Translations under genes and position numbers: made by a program | The notes under the pieces: model-generated | What the model saw: the letters and a program-made list of their open reading frames with translations, nothing else | Database searches by the model: none | Told to the model about the DNA's origin: nothing | Shown: piece by piece, positions 43,967 to 54,811 of the stretch | Position numbering within the stretch: position 1 is the stretch's first letter | How the letters are laid out: each line of letters begins with the position of its first letter | Assembly: GCA_010671905.1 (NCBI GenBank) | Contig: JAAHII010000001.1 | Span: forward strand, 6,224,026 to 6,288,025 | Direction: 5' to 3' | Length of the DNA stretch: 64,000 nucleotides | Origin: Leptolyngbya sp. SIOISBB | GTDB taxonomy: Bacteria; Cyanobacteriota; Cyanobacteriia; Phormidesmidales; Phormidesmidaceae

Positions 43967-46900
43967 TTGGATGCTATTAAAGCAGATAGTGAGATACCCG
44001 CCTTAGAAAAACAACGGCTCCTTAAAGAATTTACTCGTCTCCGCAAAGAACTTACTCGTCGGTTCCGATTGCAGCTAAATCGTTTGTGGCCGGAACTGTG
44101 GCCGGAAGTAGGAGATGCCGAATCGCTCTTCCTAAGGCTTCGTGCTAAAGGCGTCACGATGGCGGCCGAATTGATCAAAACCGAGGTCGAAATCGATACG
44201 ACGGGTACCGAGCCTGGGCAGGAGAAGAGTACGACTGGGCTGATCGAGGCCTTCAAGCTGGATCCGAAGGAAAAAGAAGGCGAACTGCGCAGCCGCGTGG
44301 TGATCATCGATAACGAATTGCGAGAGGCATCGGTCTATGCGTCTACCTTTGTCCCAGGCGTGAAAAACCTACTGGCATCGGTGGAAGTGTCTCTGAGACA
44401 AACCGAGCGTGGTCGGCTACCCGACGTAGTTGCCACGATGGAACTGCAGCAGGCGGATGCAGCTCCGATCGCCGAACTCTCCATTGGCGTGATGCAACTG
44501 CAGCTGGATCGTCTGGAGCTCGGGCTGGTCTGGCTCCGTGAACAGCGTGACTGGGACTACAGCGCATTGGTTGACGGAACGATTGCTTTTACAGAGCTTG
44601 CCAGTGTTATTCCCGATCTGGAAGGCCTCAAAGCCCCTTCGATTCAGGTGGTAGGCCTGAATTTGAGGCAGATGAGCCTGAAGCAAATTAGCGTGCCGTT
44701 CAATCTGGAGAAACCTGTTCGGTTCGAAATTCTCAACGGTCTATTCGGTGTCGAACTACAGGATCTGGAGGTCGCTTGGGAATGGGACGGCAGCCTGCCT
44801 AAGCCGCGTCTTATCGCCTGCCGCTTGGCGCAGTTCTCTTACAAAGATCCTGGAGCTCTTGAAGTTCACGTCAGTGCTGGCGGACTGAACATTGAGTTCG
44901 ACGAGAATCTAAATGCAAGCATTCGCGTTCCTTCCCGTCTAGGCATCGAGGTGGCGCTCAGCACATCAGCACGGTTCTTTGGTGAAGTCGGCTGGGTCGA
45001 TAACGGGATCGAACGTTATTTCTTTGCATCGGGCACGGTCGCCCTGGAGGGTCTTCCAGAAGTCGCGGCACTGCTCAAATTTGGCACTGGGTTGAAGGAC
45101 AACGGGCAACGCCAGATCAACGTTGTGCTCTACGGCGGACTGGAAGGTCTCGACTACCCGATCCCTGGACTCCCTGGAGTAGTAGTGAAGGAATTAGGGG
45201 CTGGCATCGGCGTCAACAATCGTCTTGCCCTGATTCCACCTCGTCCTTCTGCCGATGCAATTCTGTCCCAAATCGATTCGCTTCAGCCAGAGAAAGAAGA
45301 CTCATGGTCGTTCGTACGCGAGGGTGGATTCTATTTGTCTATCGTTGGGCTAGTGACACTGGCTTCTAATCAAGGCGGCTCAACATTCATTAATGCCTAC
45401 GTTGCAAAGTTGGTGTTCAGTCTTGACACTAACTTGGATTTGGTCGCAGCAGGAAAACTATGGCTGGCTTCCAGCCTCAGTGGCGTGGAGGCAAATCAAA
45501 ATCGTCCAGCGCTGGTGGGGGCGATGGTACTCAGCCCTCGCGATCAAAAGCTTGAAGTGGCCGTGGAATCTAGGCCAGATCCGTATATCGAATCGAATAC
45601 ACTTCTGGAAAAGCTCTTGAGCAAGGCTCGGGTACGTTTTTCTTTCCGTATTGCTCCTGGTCTGGTCGACTACTTTCTGGAAGAGTTGTCATATCGGGAC
45701 AGGATGTTCGACGACGCCATCGAGCTGTCAATTGTTGGCAGCTATCGATTTGCGATCTTCCAGCGAGCTGTGTTGTTGCGTTCCGACCTAGCTGCATCGG
45801 GCCGAATCGAGAAAAAACTTCGTGCCGGACCCGGCGGCTTTGACTTCTTCGGTGAGGTTCGACTGGGGGACGGCTATGCCGGGCTGTTGTCGCTTAGTGG
45901 GGCAATGGCGTACGCGTATATTGATGCATCGGTTACATTCCGTGTCTCAGCATGGATTGAGATTGGGTTCCGCAAGTCATTCAAGATTTGTGGAAAACGT
46001 ATCACAATTAGCTGGTCTATCAAGTTTACCGCTCGCGCTCCAAGCCTCGAACTGACGCTCCGCGGCAATATTGGCCTGAGTGACCGTGGTGGGTTGATTG
46101 GAATTGACTGCCTAGTAGGAATTAACTTCAGCATTTGTGGCTATACGCTGCGAGCAAGCGGACGACTTACTTATAACGCCGGGCTCTATGAGGAAATTCG
46201 CGCACAGGTAGCGGCCTTCGAGCAACAGCTCAATGACTTCATTAGCAATTCGTCTTCACAACCTGGACCTGCTGTCCAGCCTCAGATGTTTGTCCTTGCC
46301 AGCGCAGCGGCTCGGGGGGATGCGTTAACTTCGTTGTCTGTACGGGATAGGCTCGATGAGTTGATTGCCAAATCAGTGAAGCCAAAGAGTTTGGAGGGGG
46401 ACCCAGAAGAATGGCTGCTTTATCGACGTTCCATAACAGAGTCAGCTGAAGCCAGGGCTGGTAGCGCAGCTGAAGATTACCACCTCTTTCTGCCCAGTTC
46501 GAAGGAACAGTGGCTTGTGCCTGAGTTCGCAAAGATCGAACAGTTGGTTGTTTCGGACGCCAATGCTGGGCAAACTACGCTGACCATCACATCACATCGT
46601 CACGGGCTGGAACTCCCCGCCAAAAATGCTCCAAGGCTTACCAACATCTCCCTACTCGGCATCCGAGGACTGGCCAAAAACACCCGATTGGCCGACCTGA
46701 ACGCTCAATGGACACTTTCAAAGGTAATCGACGACAACAGCTTCGAACTACAGCGCAACGGCGAACCGCCGGTTGCCAGCAGACCGTATGACGAAGGAGA
46801 AGACTTCTCTGGTGGAACCTGGTTTGTCTTTCGCCCTGAGCCTAAAGCGAACGGAATTTCCGATGATCAGGATCGGCAAGACATCCCGCAACTCCTCGGC

Positions 46901-49900
46901 GACGTTCAGCGGATCGTCACGCGTCTAGGCGATTGGCACAATGCTATGGCCGAGCCGATTCCTGGTCCAACCGGTAGGGTTCGCATTACGACTGCTGAAG
47001 CCCACGACCTGGAAGATGAACAGCGCGTGATTGTCAGTCAGTCGGACGGTAATGGCTCATTCGACATTTACGACTTCGGTGGCAACCGCAAAACCAACTA
47101 TCAGGTGGTGGAAAATGTGACTGTCCAGGTCATGAACGCGGCCAACATGACTTTCGAGATTGATGTTTTCCTGCCTAAAGGCACCACTTTTCCACTGCCG
47201 GTTCGTGTTGCCCGTGCAAAGGAAGTGATGACCTTCTGGAACGCTGCAAACCGGGCAATCAATCTAAATAACGGATTGATAGACGCAAATACTTTTTTGG
47301 ACTTGGCCGATGAAGGAGTCATGCTTGTCGAATCAGCAGCCCCATCAGCCGGTGAGGATGCTGAAGTTCCACAGAATGTTCTTGACCGGTCGGCCTACGA
47401 GGTTTTGTTTGATCCACGTTACGCGTCAGCTGATCGACACTGGATGGCGTTAGAAGATCAGTTTCGTTTGCGTGAAGGAGTTCTCTCAACTCGATTCCGT
47501 CCACTCGAGGAACTGGGAGATGAGGCGGGTGATCAAGAAATTCAGCAAGCGAGACGGTATCAGCGCGCACGCGCACTCCTGCGTCGCGAAGAAATGCACG
47601 ATGGCACAGATTTCGAGCCAGCGGATGAGCTTCAGCAGAGCCGTGCTCAGATCGCGGAAGTGTTGATTGACGATCTGAGCAAAGAAGGGGGACCGCAGCG
47701 TTTTGGTGAGCGCGTTGCGGAGAATGACCTTGCGATCGGTCTTGCGTTGTTGATTCCGCGAGATAAGAATGGCAACTTGTTACGGCTTGACGAAGATGAG
47801 CGTGTGTTCGTTCGCCGAACGGGACAGTCGGCCAAAGCAGTCAAAATTACAGTACCGGATGATGAGGCGGAATCAACTGGAGCAAATGCGACGCCTTTAA
47901 TGACACAAATCGATCGACTTCCGATCCGACAGGAATTCTCTACCGAGCAAGAAGCGGCCTCAACAGGAGCTACGGAGAAGTCTCGCATTATTGTCAAACT
48001 GGCCCTCCGATTTGGAGAGAAATTACTACGTTATAAAGTCGAGCAATTAGGTCGCATTCAAATCTATCGTCGTTTTCCATGGCAGCGAGAATCAGTCCTC
48101 TTGCGAGACTTTATCCGTCCTGACACCAGCCTGGTGCACGAGCGGGTGCTCCTGGCCGAGAATCAAAATGGAACATTGCACGATGGCATACTCACCGCTG
48201 AGCTAAGTCCAACTCTAGATGCTGACCGGCTGCAAGGCTTCTTTGTGCTCGTAAAGAGCACAGGGGTTGACGCACGGATCGTATCGGCCAACCGAGTGAA
48301 CGATTCGGTGGAGATCACTTTGTCTAACAGCGAATTAGGTGAACCCGGGCCAGTAACGTTTGACCTTTTCGCGGCGGGCAGTATCGTACCGGGGCCATAC
48401 GTCTTCAGCGACGCATTCGAATTGGAAGATCGTAAGTTTATTGACCCCGAACTGGTCACGCGCGGTATCGACCCCAACGAACTAAAGATCTCGTACTCCG
48501 CCAGGATAGTACCCCACGGCGAACCGGGGCGGGAGGTCGATGCGGGTTTCTTAGAAGAGGAACGAGCGAGAGGTCGTTTAGCCGATTGGGATCCGGTCGA
48601 GTTGTTTGTGCCAGAACCCGATCTCTTCCCACAACGGCTGGGTATGGCAGTTGATGTGAAGAGCCTGATTGCGGGGGAGGCGTCAGGTGAATTCGAGTTC
48701 CAACTGCTGGCGATCGATGGTGAAACACCACGCTTGGCAGAGCTAGGGGAGCGACCGTTCACCGATCAGGACTTTGAATTGTGGGCCTCGGAAAATCCTC
48801 TGGTGCAATCTGGCTTTTTCGCTGGTGTCGATTCTAGTCCGTCTGCAGCACGTGTCACTGATAACAGTTCGGTCACGTTGGACGACGTTTCACGCGAGCC
48901 CCAATTTGAATCGAGTGACGGCAAGTTTCGTTTGCAGGTCCGCGCGGTCCCTGGCTCGCGTAAAGGTGTCTTCCGTGTCCTGAATGCGAACCGCGTGCTG
49001 CAGCTGGGAATGGGTTACAGGCTATTTGTCCGCCCAGCCATGTTTGCGGAGCTCAGTTTGCTTTCACCGTTGCAGCACATGTTAGTTCGCGAGTTACCGT
49101 CAACTTGGGACGGCTCAGTTCGCTTCCGGCCAACGGAACAACTGGAGCGATTTACGCAAGGCGTCGTGGACTTGGTCGAACAAGGACGCATCGAGCTGAA
49201 ATCGTATCGGGACGATTTGCGGCAAGACGATTTACTGAAATCGGATGAGTTTTTTGTTGATGATGTGTTTCTGGATGGGCGGAACACGCTTCGAGTCGGG
49301 TGGCAATCGCAGAGCCTTTTTGACGGTGGCGTCGAATTGGTGTTTAACGACTTTGACGATTCGAGCCTCGTCGGTCGTCAAACCTGTGAAGTGTTGGAAG
49401 AAGACGAATTCCAAAAGTCGCGCCTTAATTTCTCCAACGCTTCTTACTGGGACTTCTCGCGAGGCTCTCGGCGGGAACGTCTGGGCCGTGCACCGCTGGA
49501 TATGACTTTGCCCGACGATCCTCCGCCGGAAAAAGTTTTGATCGATACATTCCTTTGGAAGGGTCGTGATGGTGATGGTGGAATTGAGAACAACCCAGTC
49601 TTCAAGAAACTGAAATCAGCGCGGGACGATCTTTCCACAAGACTCAAGGATTCTACTAATTGGCAAGAGCTACCTAGGCCAACTGCTATGTTCGTTGCGC
49701 GACTGTATGAGTTCTCGAAATCACCGCTCAACCTTCGTCAACCCTTTGTTGTCCTTGCGATCGAGTCCATTCTTCGTTTGGTGCGTTTGTTATTTGTCGG
49801 GATGAAACCACCAAAGCTCGACATAGAGAAACTACAGGAATACAACACATCATTGCGAACATCCGAGGAGAATCTTCGCAAGAGAGCCGTAGAGATCGAA

Positions 49901-52900
49901 GAAGCGGCACCAGGCGATATGCCAACCGACGTCGACGGAGACTTTGTGTTTCTGGATCGTGATACTGCCAAGCGACTTGCTGGCATTGTTCGTCGTCGGT
50001 TTGCGATTTCCGATGACGTGGTCTCGTTATTTGTTGGCGAAGCCTTTCCTATGCAGCAGGTAGAGCTGCTCGGAGGAGGACAATTACCGAGACAAGAAGT
50101 CTGGAGTCGGCAAGAGTCGGAAGCCCTTTCGTTCTTGGAGAACTCAAGTCAAGCGACCTCCCGACTCCCACTCACGGCTTCTCTGACGAGTGCTGTTTCG
50201 CCGGAAGCTCTCGACACTCTAAAGAAGCATCTGACAGAAATTGTCGATACTTTATTGGGCAAGATCACACAGGCAGAACTGTTGGCTCAAGTTCTGCCAC
50301 GGGCTGCTGGACTAACCCAATTGTTGTATACGCTGTCACCTCCTCCCGACGAGAAGGATCGTGAAGGGGCTTTACCTGATGGATATTCATTGTTAAAGCG
50401 CCCCCATCACGAACTGGTAACAACCTCAGATGAATCTGGCCAGACGAGCGCCCAACCGACTCCGCTGAGTGCCTATCTGCCAGACGAAGCTCGCGCCACT
50501 CCGCCAGGTCAACTACCGCCTCTGCCAGCTCCGCGTTTGGAACAGCTGCGTATGCGAGTCGCGCGCTTAGCTACGGTGGACAGTTCGGGAACTATGCGCG
50601 TTTGGACAGCAAATGCTGGAGACCCGGCAAACAAACCGCTGAAGCTGCTAAATGTGATTCACGACGTCGGCGGACCGAATGTTCGGCTTACCTACGATGA
50701 CAACGAACAATACGCCCTCGCGTGGACGAGCGGATCTGATTCGGCTCCACGATTGTGGAATCTGTTGACAGGAAAATTGTTACAAGAACTGTCAACCAAG
50801 GATATTCCTGGCATATCGAATGACGTTTGTTTTGGCGAGACTGCTTTGGGGCTGGAAATGGTCTCAACTGGCGCTGAAACTAAAGGGGGCTCGCAAAATG
50901 TGCTCCGTTTTTGGAGTCGATCGCAACCAGGACCGCGTGCCACATTTATGCAGAAAAATCGCGCTGGTCGTCAGCGATTAAAGATCGAAGGAAGTCCTAC
51001 GGGTGGGGACTTCACGCTCCAGCTTCGAGGTCATTCGACAAGCGCCATCCTTTACGATGTAACTGCGGACGAAGTCCGGGAAAAGTTGGAAGCCCTGCCC
51101 GTAGTGGAGAAAGGTGATGTCCAGGTCACCGGGGGGATGCTCCCGGACGATGCTTTAATCATCACTTTGGCTCACCAAAGTATTGGCCCCATCACAGCAA
51201 CCTCGAACTTCGATGGTGGTTCTTCCCCAAATGCTTCAGTGAAATTAGTAGAAGGGGAACTCACTTCGGTTGCCTACGAGTCGCGCGAACGAATCGCTCT
51301 GGCAGGTACAAAAGATGGATACTTACTAACCTGGCGCGACAACGGTAAAGGAGATCAGGAAACATTACGTAGTGAAGTTAGCCTAGTCAGCCCCTCCCGC
51401 GAAGAAGATAAGCGCGCGGTTTCGAAGTTGCTAATGATGCGCGTACCGGAGGGAGTGCGAATTGCGGCGATCGTGGGGGGTGATGTCGTTGTCACCGATA
51501 TTCGAGGAGAAAGAGCACCGATCCACCTAGAAACAGGCGAAAAAATTTACTCATTGGACTTCGATGCGCTGGGTCTACGACTAGTTGCTGGAACCACTGA
51601 TGGTCGCAGCCTGGTTTGGAATTGGAATAAAATTAGCGATTTACCCATCGAGACTGAACTTGATACGGAACGTCGCGGTGTCTTTGCTGCATTTGTTCGC
51701 TCGGACAACGAGACATCCTTAATCAATGCTTTTGATGCCCCTTCAGTGACTGGGAAGAGACTTACGGAGATTCGTAGGGAGTCCCAGGATTCTCATGGAA
51801 AATTTAGCAAAATAATTCAGTCTATCAATGTTGGAGATTCCGTTGCCGGAATCTCATCGAGACTGATGCCCGCCGTGACTTCGTCCGCATCGCGAAGTGT
51901 TGTCGGGCTTACGAATCTTTGGGAGCGAATGGGATTCGCCCTGGATATTTCAATTGTCAGTAACCTGAACCAGCTGCTACCTCGTCGTGAACTTCGAAAT
52001 CGAGTTATTAAAGCGATTCAGGGTGAGATAGCGCGAAGAAAATTCCCTTCTGTCAATAAAATCGAGCATGATATCTACGCGTTTTTGCCCCAAGAGCCGG
52101 ATGGAGATTTTCGATCTGACTCTAAGGTTGGTTTCTCCTTTTTAAAGCTGGGCGTTGTCCCCCGGGACTTCCACGATTTGTGTCTCAAACTACAGCCGAA
52201 GTATCTGGGAGGGATCTTTGGCGGTACCGAAACGTCCGTAGTTCTGGGGGTCGGTGCGCCAAAAAGTCTATCGAATCCGGACAACTTCAGATTGGTAGTG
52301 CTGGATGGTAAGGGAGTTGGCAAAGCCTTCCAGGTGATCAATTACAATTACGACCCTGAGAATCAGCCAGTTCCAATACTTACCCTGGGCGAGTCTTGGC
52401 AAGACAAAGAACGCGATGTGAATACATCACACGTTGCTCTGGTCGATGTCTCCGATTCGTCAGCACTGCGACAGATAGCCCTTTGGCTAGATTTTCGTAA
52501 GATTCAGTTGCTGGTACCCGAACTGGCAAAAGGCAATCCTGTGCCAGTAGAAACCGCACAGCAACAAGCCAATCTCACTCGGACTGTGATTGAGCTATTG
52601 TATGTTCAACAGGCGGCACGCTATTTAGGGCTGCAAGAGCCAGACGCTCACGAGGGTATTTTGGTCCCGCCGCCATCCGAAACAGCGGCACCACTGGCCG
52701 AAATTGCAGTCGAGCCCCAAACAGAACGCTGGCTTGTGGTGCCTGCTTCTGCAGGACGCTCGCACAGTGTTTGGGATGCACCCGATCGGCGTGGACACCG
52801 TTTCCGAGCTTCCGTCCGCAGAGTTTCAAGATACGAGCCGCTGGTGCGCTGGTGGAAAAAGTTACATCGACCGATCGAAATCCCCGCCGATACGATTGTC

Positions 52901-54811
52901 GCTGAGGGTGCTGTTGCGAAAGCCACCGAAACGTCTCTGACTCTGACGCAGCCACTACCACCACTGCATCCTTATCAGCTGCCGCTGCGATTGGAAATCA
53001 CAGACGGTGATGGTGCTGGCCAGACTCGCATGGTAATCGATTACATTCCCGGCGAGAAGACCTTGAAAATCGATCCTGGCGATCCATGGCTCAAGCTGCC
53101 AATGGCGGCGCAATCGACATATCGAGTGTTGGCAACGTCGGACTTTTCAAAGCTGATTGAGATGCCGCCGGCGCTAGATGAGCAGCGGGGTGAAGGACCG
53201 CGTCCGCTAACCGTTTATCAGTATCCACACTCCACCCGCGTCCAGTTCAGCTACCAGCTACCGCCACAGGGTGCCCGCTCGATCTACAACCAGATTTCGC
53301 AAATTCGTACTGGATATCGTGGCGTAGATCTAGTGTTCAGATATTTCCTACTCGATCGCAGTGCGGACGATCCACAGCGGATCGATGAGCTTCAGGCATC
53401 GCTAGTGCGAGTGGTGGAAAGCGATCTACCTGAACCGTTAGAGCGGTTACGTGATGTTGCCGTGAACGATACGACGCGGCTGCGATTGTTCCGTCACGAA
53501 CGTCTGGTAACTCTTCCTAATCTGCCATTCTTTTATCGCTATCGTTTGGACGTGCGCAGCGAATTTGAGATGCGTCAATTGGAACGGGACTTTCTTACCG
53601 ACGCCGAGATGCTACCAATCGACCCGGACCTTTCGCCACCTGCCGAGCGCGGCCCAGCTCGATTGATGGTGTACCAGCCAGAGATTTCAGCATCTGCGGC
53701 ATCCATATCTGCGTCATTTGATATCGCCTTCCACCTATCGACCATGGCTGACCATCTGACGTTGGCTGAGCAGCAACATGAACCGAACCCACTGTATATC
53801 GAGTTCACGCCGCAACCGGCTGACCCCACTGGTGATGCGCAGGAAGAGACGTCGATTCAAGCTGGTGAGTTACCGGACTACGCCCTCGATTACGGGCTGT
53901 TCTGCCTGTCCCAAAGCGTTGGTAGTCCATCTAATGATGCAAGCGATACGTTCATTCAGGCTGGGTGGGTGCGGCTCCCGTGGTCTAAAGACTTTCAACC
54001 TGACGATGGACAACCGGTTACGATGCCGTATGTAGAGTTGTCCGATGGGCTGAACGTACAGATCAAATGGGCCAGCTTTGCTGTTCCGCGAGATAGGCTC
54101 GATATCGGCCCCTTGGTGGCGAAGCTCCTGCCAACATCGGCTCAGGAAGACCCGTCTTTGGTTTTGACAATCGCCACAGGAAGCAATACCGATTCAGATG
54201 TCCACGGCGCGATCAAAATATCCAATGGTACGACGGAACAAGAAGTTGCGGCCGGATCGAGTTTGACATTCGGTCCAGGAGGGGAGCTTAGCGGCGCCCT
54301 AGACCAGTTCTTCCTTCGAAGTGACAGTAATCCTGGTGTTATCGTTCGCCTCAAAGCGCAAAACGACTCAAGTAGCCTTTTCTTTAGCGGACGCAAGATA
54401 TCTGTCCCGATCGAACTAATCGAGCCTGCTAGCGGGAGCGAACATTCTTATCGAGTCTCGTTCCGCCTTGCCGTCGACGAGGGCCGCACTAATGAGATCA
54501 AAGACGTTATGCCCGGTGCCCCGATACGAGTCGTCACGACCGTCAAGCATGGTCTCACAACTGGCAATTCGGTGCGGATTGCTGGCGTGAAAGGAACTAT
54601 GGGTGCTAATGGCATACATAGCATCACAGTGATTGATGCGACCACTATCACATTGAACAATACGGACGACAATAACGCCTGGATCGGAGATGGGACATGG
54701 CGAACTATATTCAGCAGTCAGTTTGCTAATCCAGAACTCTACTTCCTTCAGGGTAGCCGCGACGGTGTTGCGACAGCCCCCATCCAGTTTTTGAACCGGA
54801 GGCCGACATGA
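43967..54811 (+). CDS. giant gene A, second part: multidomain protein with WD40-like and HGL modules (unrecognised)
   Basis: 3614 residues in this frame, open from the G6 site at 43914. It begins with a charged helix (EIPALEKQRLLKEFTRLRKELTRRF), then a long beta-rich region (residues about 100-740, ending RASGRLTYNAGLYEEIRAQ). Two HGL/HDL-type modules lie near 46580 and 47000, and a helical, acidic region at about 1800-2150. A WD40-like part lies at 50540-51660 (LATVDSSGTMRVWTANAG, LAGTKDGYLLTWRDNG, LVAGTTDGRSLVWNWNK). Further beta regions follow, and the last domain is an HGL module (HGLTTGNSVRIAGVKG). No secretion signal is seen, and no catalytic motif that I trust. The stop overlaps the start of giant gene B (ATGA). 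Confidence 0.8.
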   Translation: MDAIKADSEIPALEKQRLLKEFTRLRKELTRRFRLQLNRLWPELWPEVGDAESLFLRLRAKGVTMAAELIKTEVEIDTTGTEPGQEKSTTGLIEAFKLDPKEKEGELRSRVVIIDNELREASVYASTFVPGVKNLLASVEVSLRQTERGRLPDVVATMELQQADAAPIAELSIGVMQLQLDRLELGLVWLREQRDWDYSALVDGTIAFTELASVIPDLEGLKAPSIQVVGLNLRQMSLKQISVPFNLEKPVRFEILNGLFGVELQDLEVAWEWDGSLPKPRLIACRLAQFSYKDPGALEVHVSAGGLNIEFDENLNASIRVPSRLGIEVALSTSARFFGEVGWVDNGIERYFFASGTVALEGLPEVAALLKFGTGLKDNGQRQINVVLYGGLEGLDYPIPGLPGVVVKELGAGIGVNNRLALIPPRPSADAILSQIDSLQPEKEDSWSFVREGGFYLSIVGLVTLASNQGGSTFINAYVAKLVFSLDTNLDLVAAGKLWLASSLSGVEANQNRPALVGAMVLSPRDQKLEVAVESRPDPYIESNTLLEKLLSKARVRFSFRIAPGLVDYFLEELSYRDRMFDDAIELSIVGSYRFAIFQRAVLLRSDLAASGRIEKKLRAGPGGFDFFGEVRLGDGYAGLLSLSGAMAYAYIDASVTFRVSAWIEIGFRKSFKICGKRITISWSIKFTARAPSLELTLRGNIGLSDRGGLIGIDCLVGINFSICGYTLRASGRLTYNAGLYEEIRAQVAAFEQQLNDFISNSSSQPGPAVQPQMFVLASAAARGDALTSLSVRDRLDELIAKSVKPKSLEGDPEEWLLYRRSITESAEARAGSAAEDYHLFLPSSKEQWLVPEFAKIEQLVVSDANAGQTTLTITSHRHGLELPAKNAPRLTNISLLGIRGLAKNTRLADLNAQWTLSKVIDDNSFELQRNGEPPVASRPYDEGEDFSGGTWFVFRPEPKANGISDDQDRQDIPQLLGDVQRIVTRLGDWHNAMAEPIPGPTGRVRITTAEAHDLEDEQRVIVSQSDGNGSFDIYDFGGNRKTNYQVVENVTVQVMNAANMTFEIDVFLPKGTTFPLPVRVARAKEVMTFWNAANRAINLNNGLIDANTFLDLADEGVMLVESAAPSAGEDAEVPQNVLDRSAYEVLFDPRYASADRHWMALEDQFRLREGVLSTRFRPLEELGDEAGDQEIQQARRYQRARALLRREEMHDGTDFEPADELQQSRAQIAEVLIDDLSKEGGPQRFGERVAENDLAIGLALLIPRDKNGNLLRLDEDERVFVRRTGQSAKAVKITVPDDEAESTGANATPLMTQIDRLPIRQEFSTEQEAASTGATEKSRIIVKLALRFGEKLLRYKVEQLGRIQIYRRFPWQRESVLLRDFIRPDTSLVHERVLLAENQNGTLHDGILTAELSPTLDADRLQGFFVLVKSTGVDARIVSANRVNDSVEITLSNSELGEPGPVTFDLFAAGSIVPGPYVFSDAFELEDRKFIDPELVTRGIDPNELKISYSARIVPHGEPGREVDAGFLEEERARGRLADWDPVELFVPEPDLFPQRLGMAVDVKSLIAGEASGEFEFQLLAIDGETPRLAELGERPFTDQDFELWASENPLVQSGFFAGVDSSPSAARVTDNSSVTLDDVSREPQFESSDGKFRLQVRAVPGSRKGVFRVLNANRVLQLGMGYRLFVRPAMFAELSLLSPLQHMLVRELPSTWDGSVRFRPTEQLERFTQGVVDLVEQGRIELKSYRDDLRQDDLLKSDEFFVDDVFLDGRNTLRVGWQSQSLFDGGVELVFNDFDDSSLVGRQTCEVLEEDEFQKSRLNFSNASYWDFSRGSRRERLGRAPLDMTLPDDPPPEKVLIDTFLWKGRDGDGGIENNPVFKKLKSARDDLSTRLKDSTNWQELPRPTAMFVARLYEFSKSPLNLRQPFVVLAIESILRLVRLLFVGMKPPKLDIEKLQEYNTSLRTSEENLRKRAVEIEEAAPGDMPTDVDGDFVFLDRDTAKRLAGIVRRRFAISDDVVSLFVGEAFPMQQVELLGGGQLPRQEVWSRQESEALSFLENSSQATSRLPLTASLTSAVSPEALDTLKKHLTEIVDTLLGKITQAELLAQVLPRAAGLTQLLYTLSPPPDEKDREGALPDGYSLLKRPHHELVTTSDESGQTSAQPTPLSAYLPDEARATPPGQLPPLPAPRLEQLRMRVARLATVDSSGTMRVWTANAGDPANKPLKLLNVIHDVGGPNVRLTYDDNEQYALAWTSGSDSAPRLWNLLTGKLLQELSTKDIPGISNDVCFGETALGLEMVSTGAETKGGSQNVLRFWSRSQPGPRATFMQKNRAGRQRLKIEGSPTGGDFTLQLRGHSTSAILYDVTADEVREKLEALPVVEKGDVQVTGGMLPDDALIITLAHQSIGPITATSNFDGGSSPNASVKLVEGELTSVAYESRERIALAGTKDGYLLTWRDNGKGDQETLRSEVSLVSPSREEDKRAVSKLLMMRVPEGVRIAAIVGGDVVVTDIRGERAPIHLETGEKIYSLDFDALGLRLVAGTTDGRSLVWNWNKISDLPIETELDTERRGVFAAFVRSDNETSLINAFDAPSVTGKRLTEIRRESQDSHGKFSKIIQSINVGDSVAGISSRLMPAVTSSASRSVVGLTNLWERMGFALDISIVSNLNQLLPRRELRNRVIKAIQGEIARRKFPSVNKIEHDIYAFLPQEPDGDFRSDSKVGFSFLKLGVVPRDFHDLCLKLQPKYLGGIFGGTETSVVLGVGAPKSLSNPDNFRLVVLDGKGVGKAFQVINYNYDPENQPVPILTLGESWQDKERDVNTSHVALVDVSDSSALRQIALWLDFRKIQLLVPELAKGNPVPVETAQQQANLTRTVIELLYVQQAARYLGLQEPDAHEGILVPPPSETAAPLAEIAVEPQTERWLVVPASAGRSHSVWDAPDRRGHRFRASVRRVSRYEPLVRWWKKLHRPIEIPADTIVAEGAVAKATETSLTLTQPLPPLHPYQLPLRLEITDGDGAGQTRMVIDYIPGEKTLKIDPGDPWLKLPMAAQSTYRVLATSDFSKLIEMPPALDEQRGEGPRPLTVYQYPHSTRVQFSYQLPPQGARSIYNQISQIRTGYRGVDLVFRYFLLDRSADDPQRIDELQASLVRVVESDLPEPLERLRDVAVNDTTRLRLFRHERLVTLPNLPFFYRYRLDVRSEFEMRQLERDFLTDAEMLPIDPDLSPPAERGPARLMVYQPEISASAASISASFDIAFHLSTMADHLTLAEQQHEPNPLYIEFTPQPADPTGDAQEETSIQAGELPDYALDYGLFCLSQSVGSPSNDASDTFIQAGWVRLPWSKDFQPDDGQPVTMPYVELSDGLNVQIKWASFAVPRDRLDIGPLVAKLLPTSAQEDPSLVLTIATGSNTDSDVHGAIKISNGTTEQEVAAGSSLTFGPGGELSGALDQFFLRSDSNPGVIVRLKAQNDSSSLFFSGRKISVPIELIEPASGSEHSYRVSFRLAVDEGRTNEIKDVMPGAPIRVVTTVKHGLTTGNSVRIAGVKGTMGANGIHSITVIDATTITLNNTDDNNAWIGDGTWRTIFSSQFANPELYFLQGSRDGVATAPIQFLNRRPT
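54505..54715 (+). repeat. HGL module at the C-terminus of giant gene A
   Basis: It encodes IRVVTTVKHGLTTGNSVRI, then GTMGANGIHSITVIDATTI and a final GDGTW. The same order recurs in gene B at 58090-58290 with close identity (VVTTSPHGLTTGEAVRI, GTVGANGTHRITVIDSTTI, PGTW). The module resembles domains labelled E1-FCCH-like in phage-tail proteins; that label is from memory. Confidence 0.7.
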
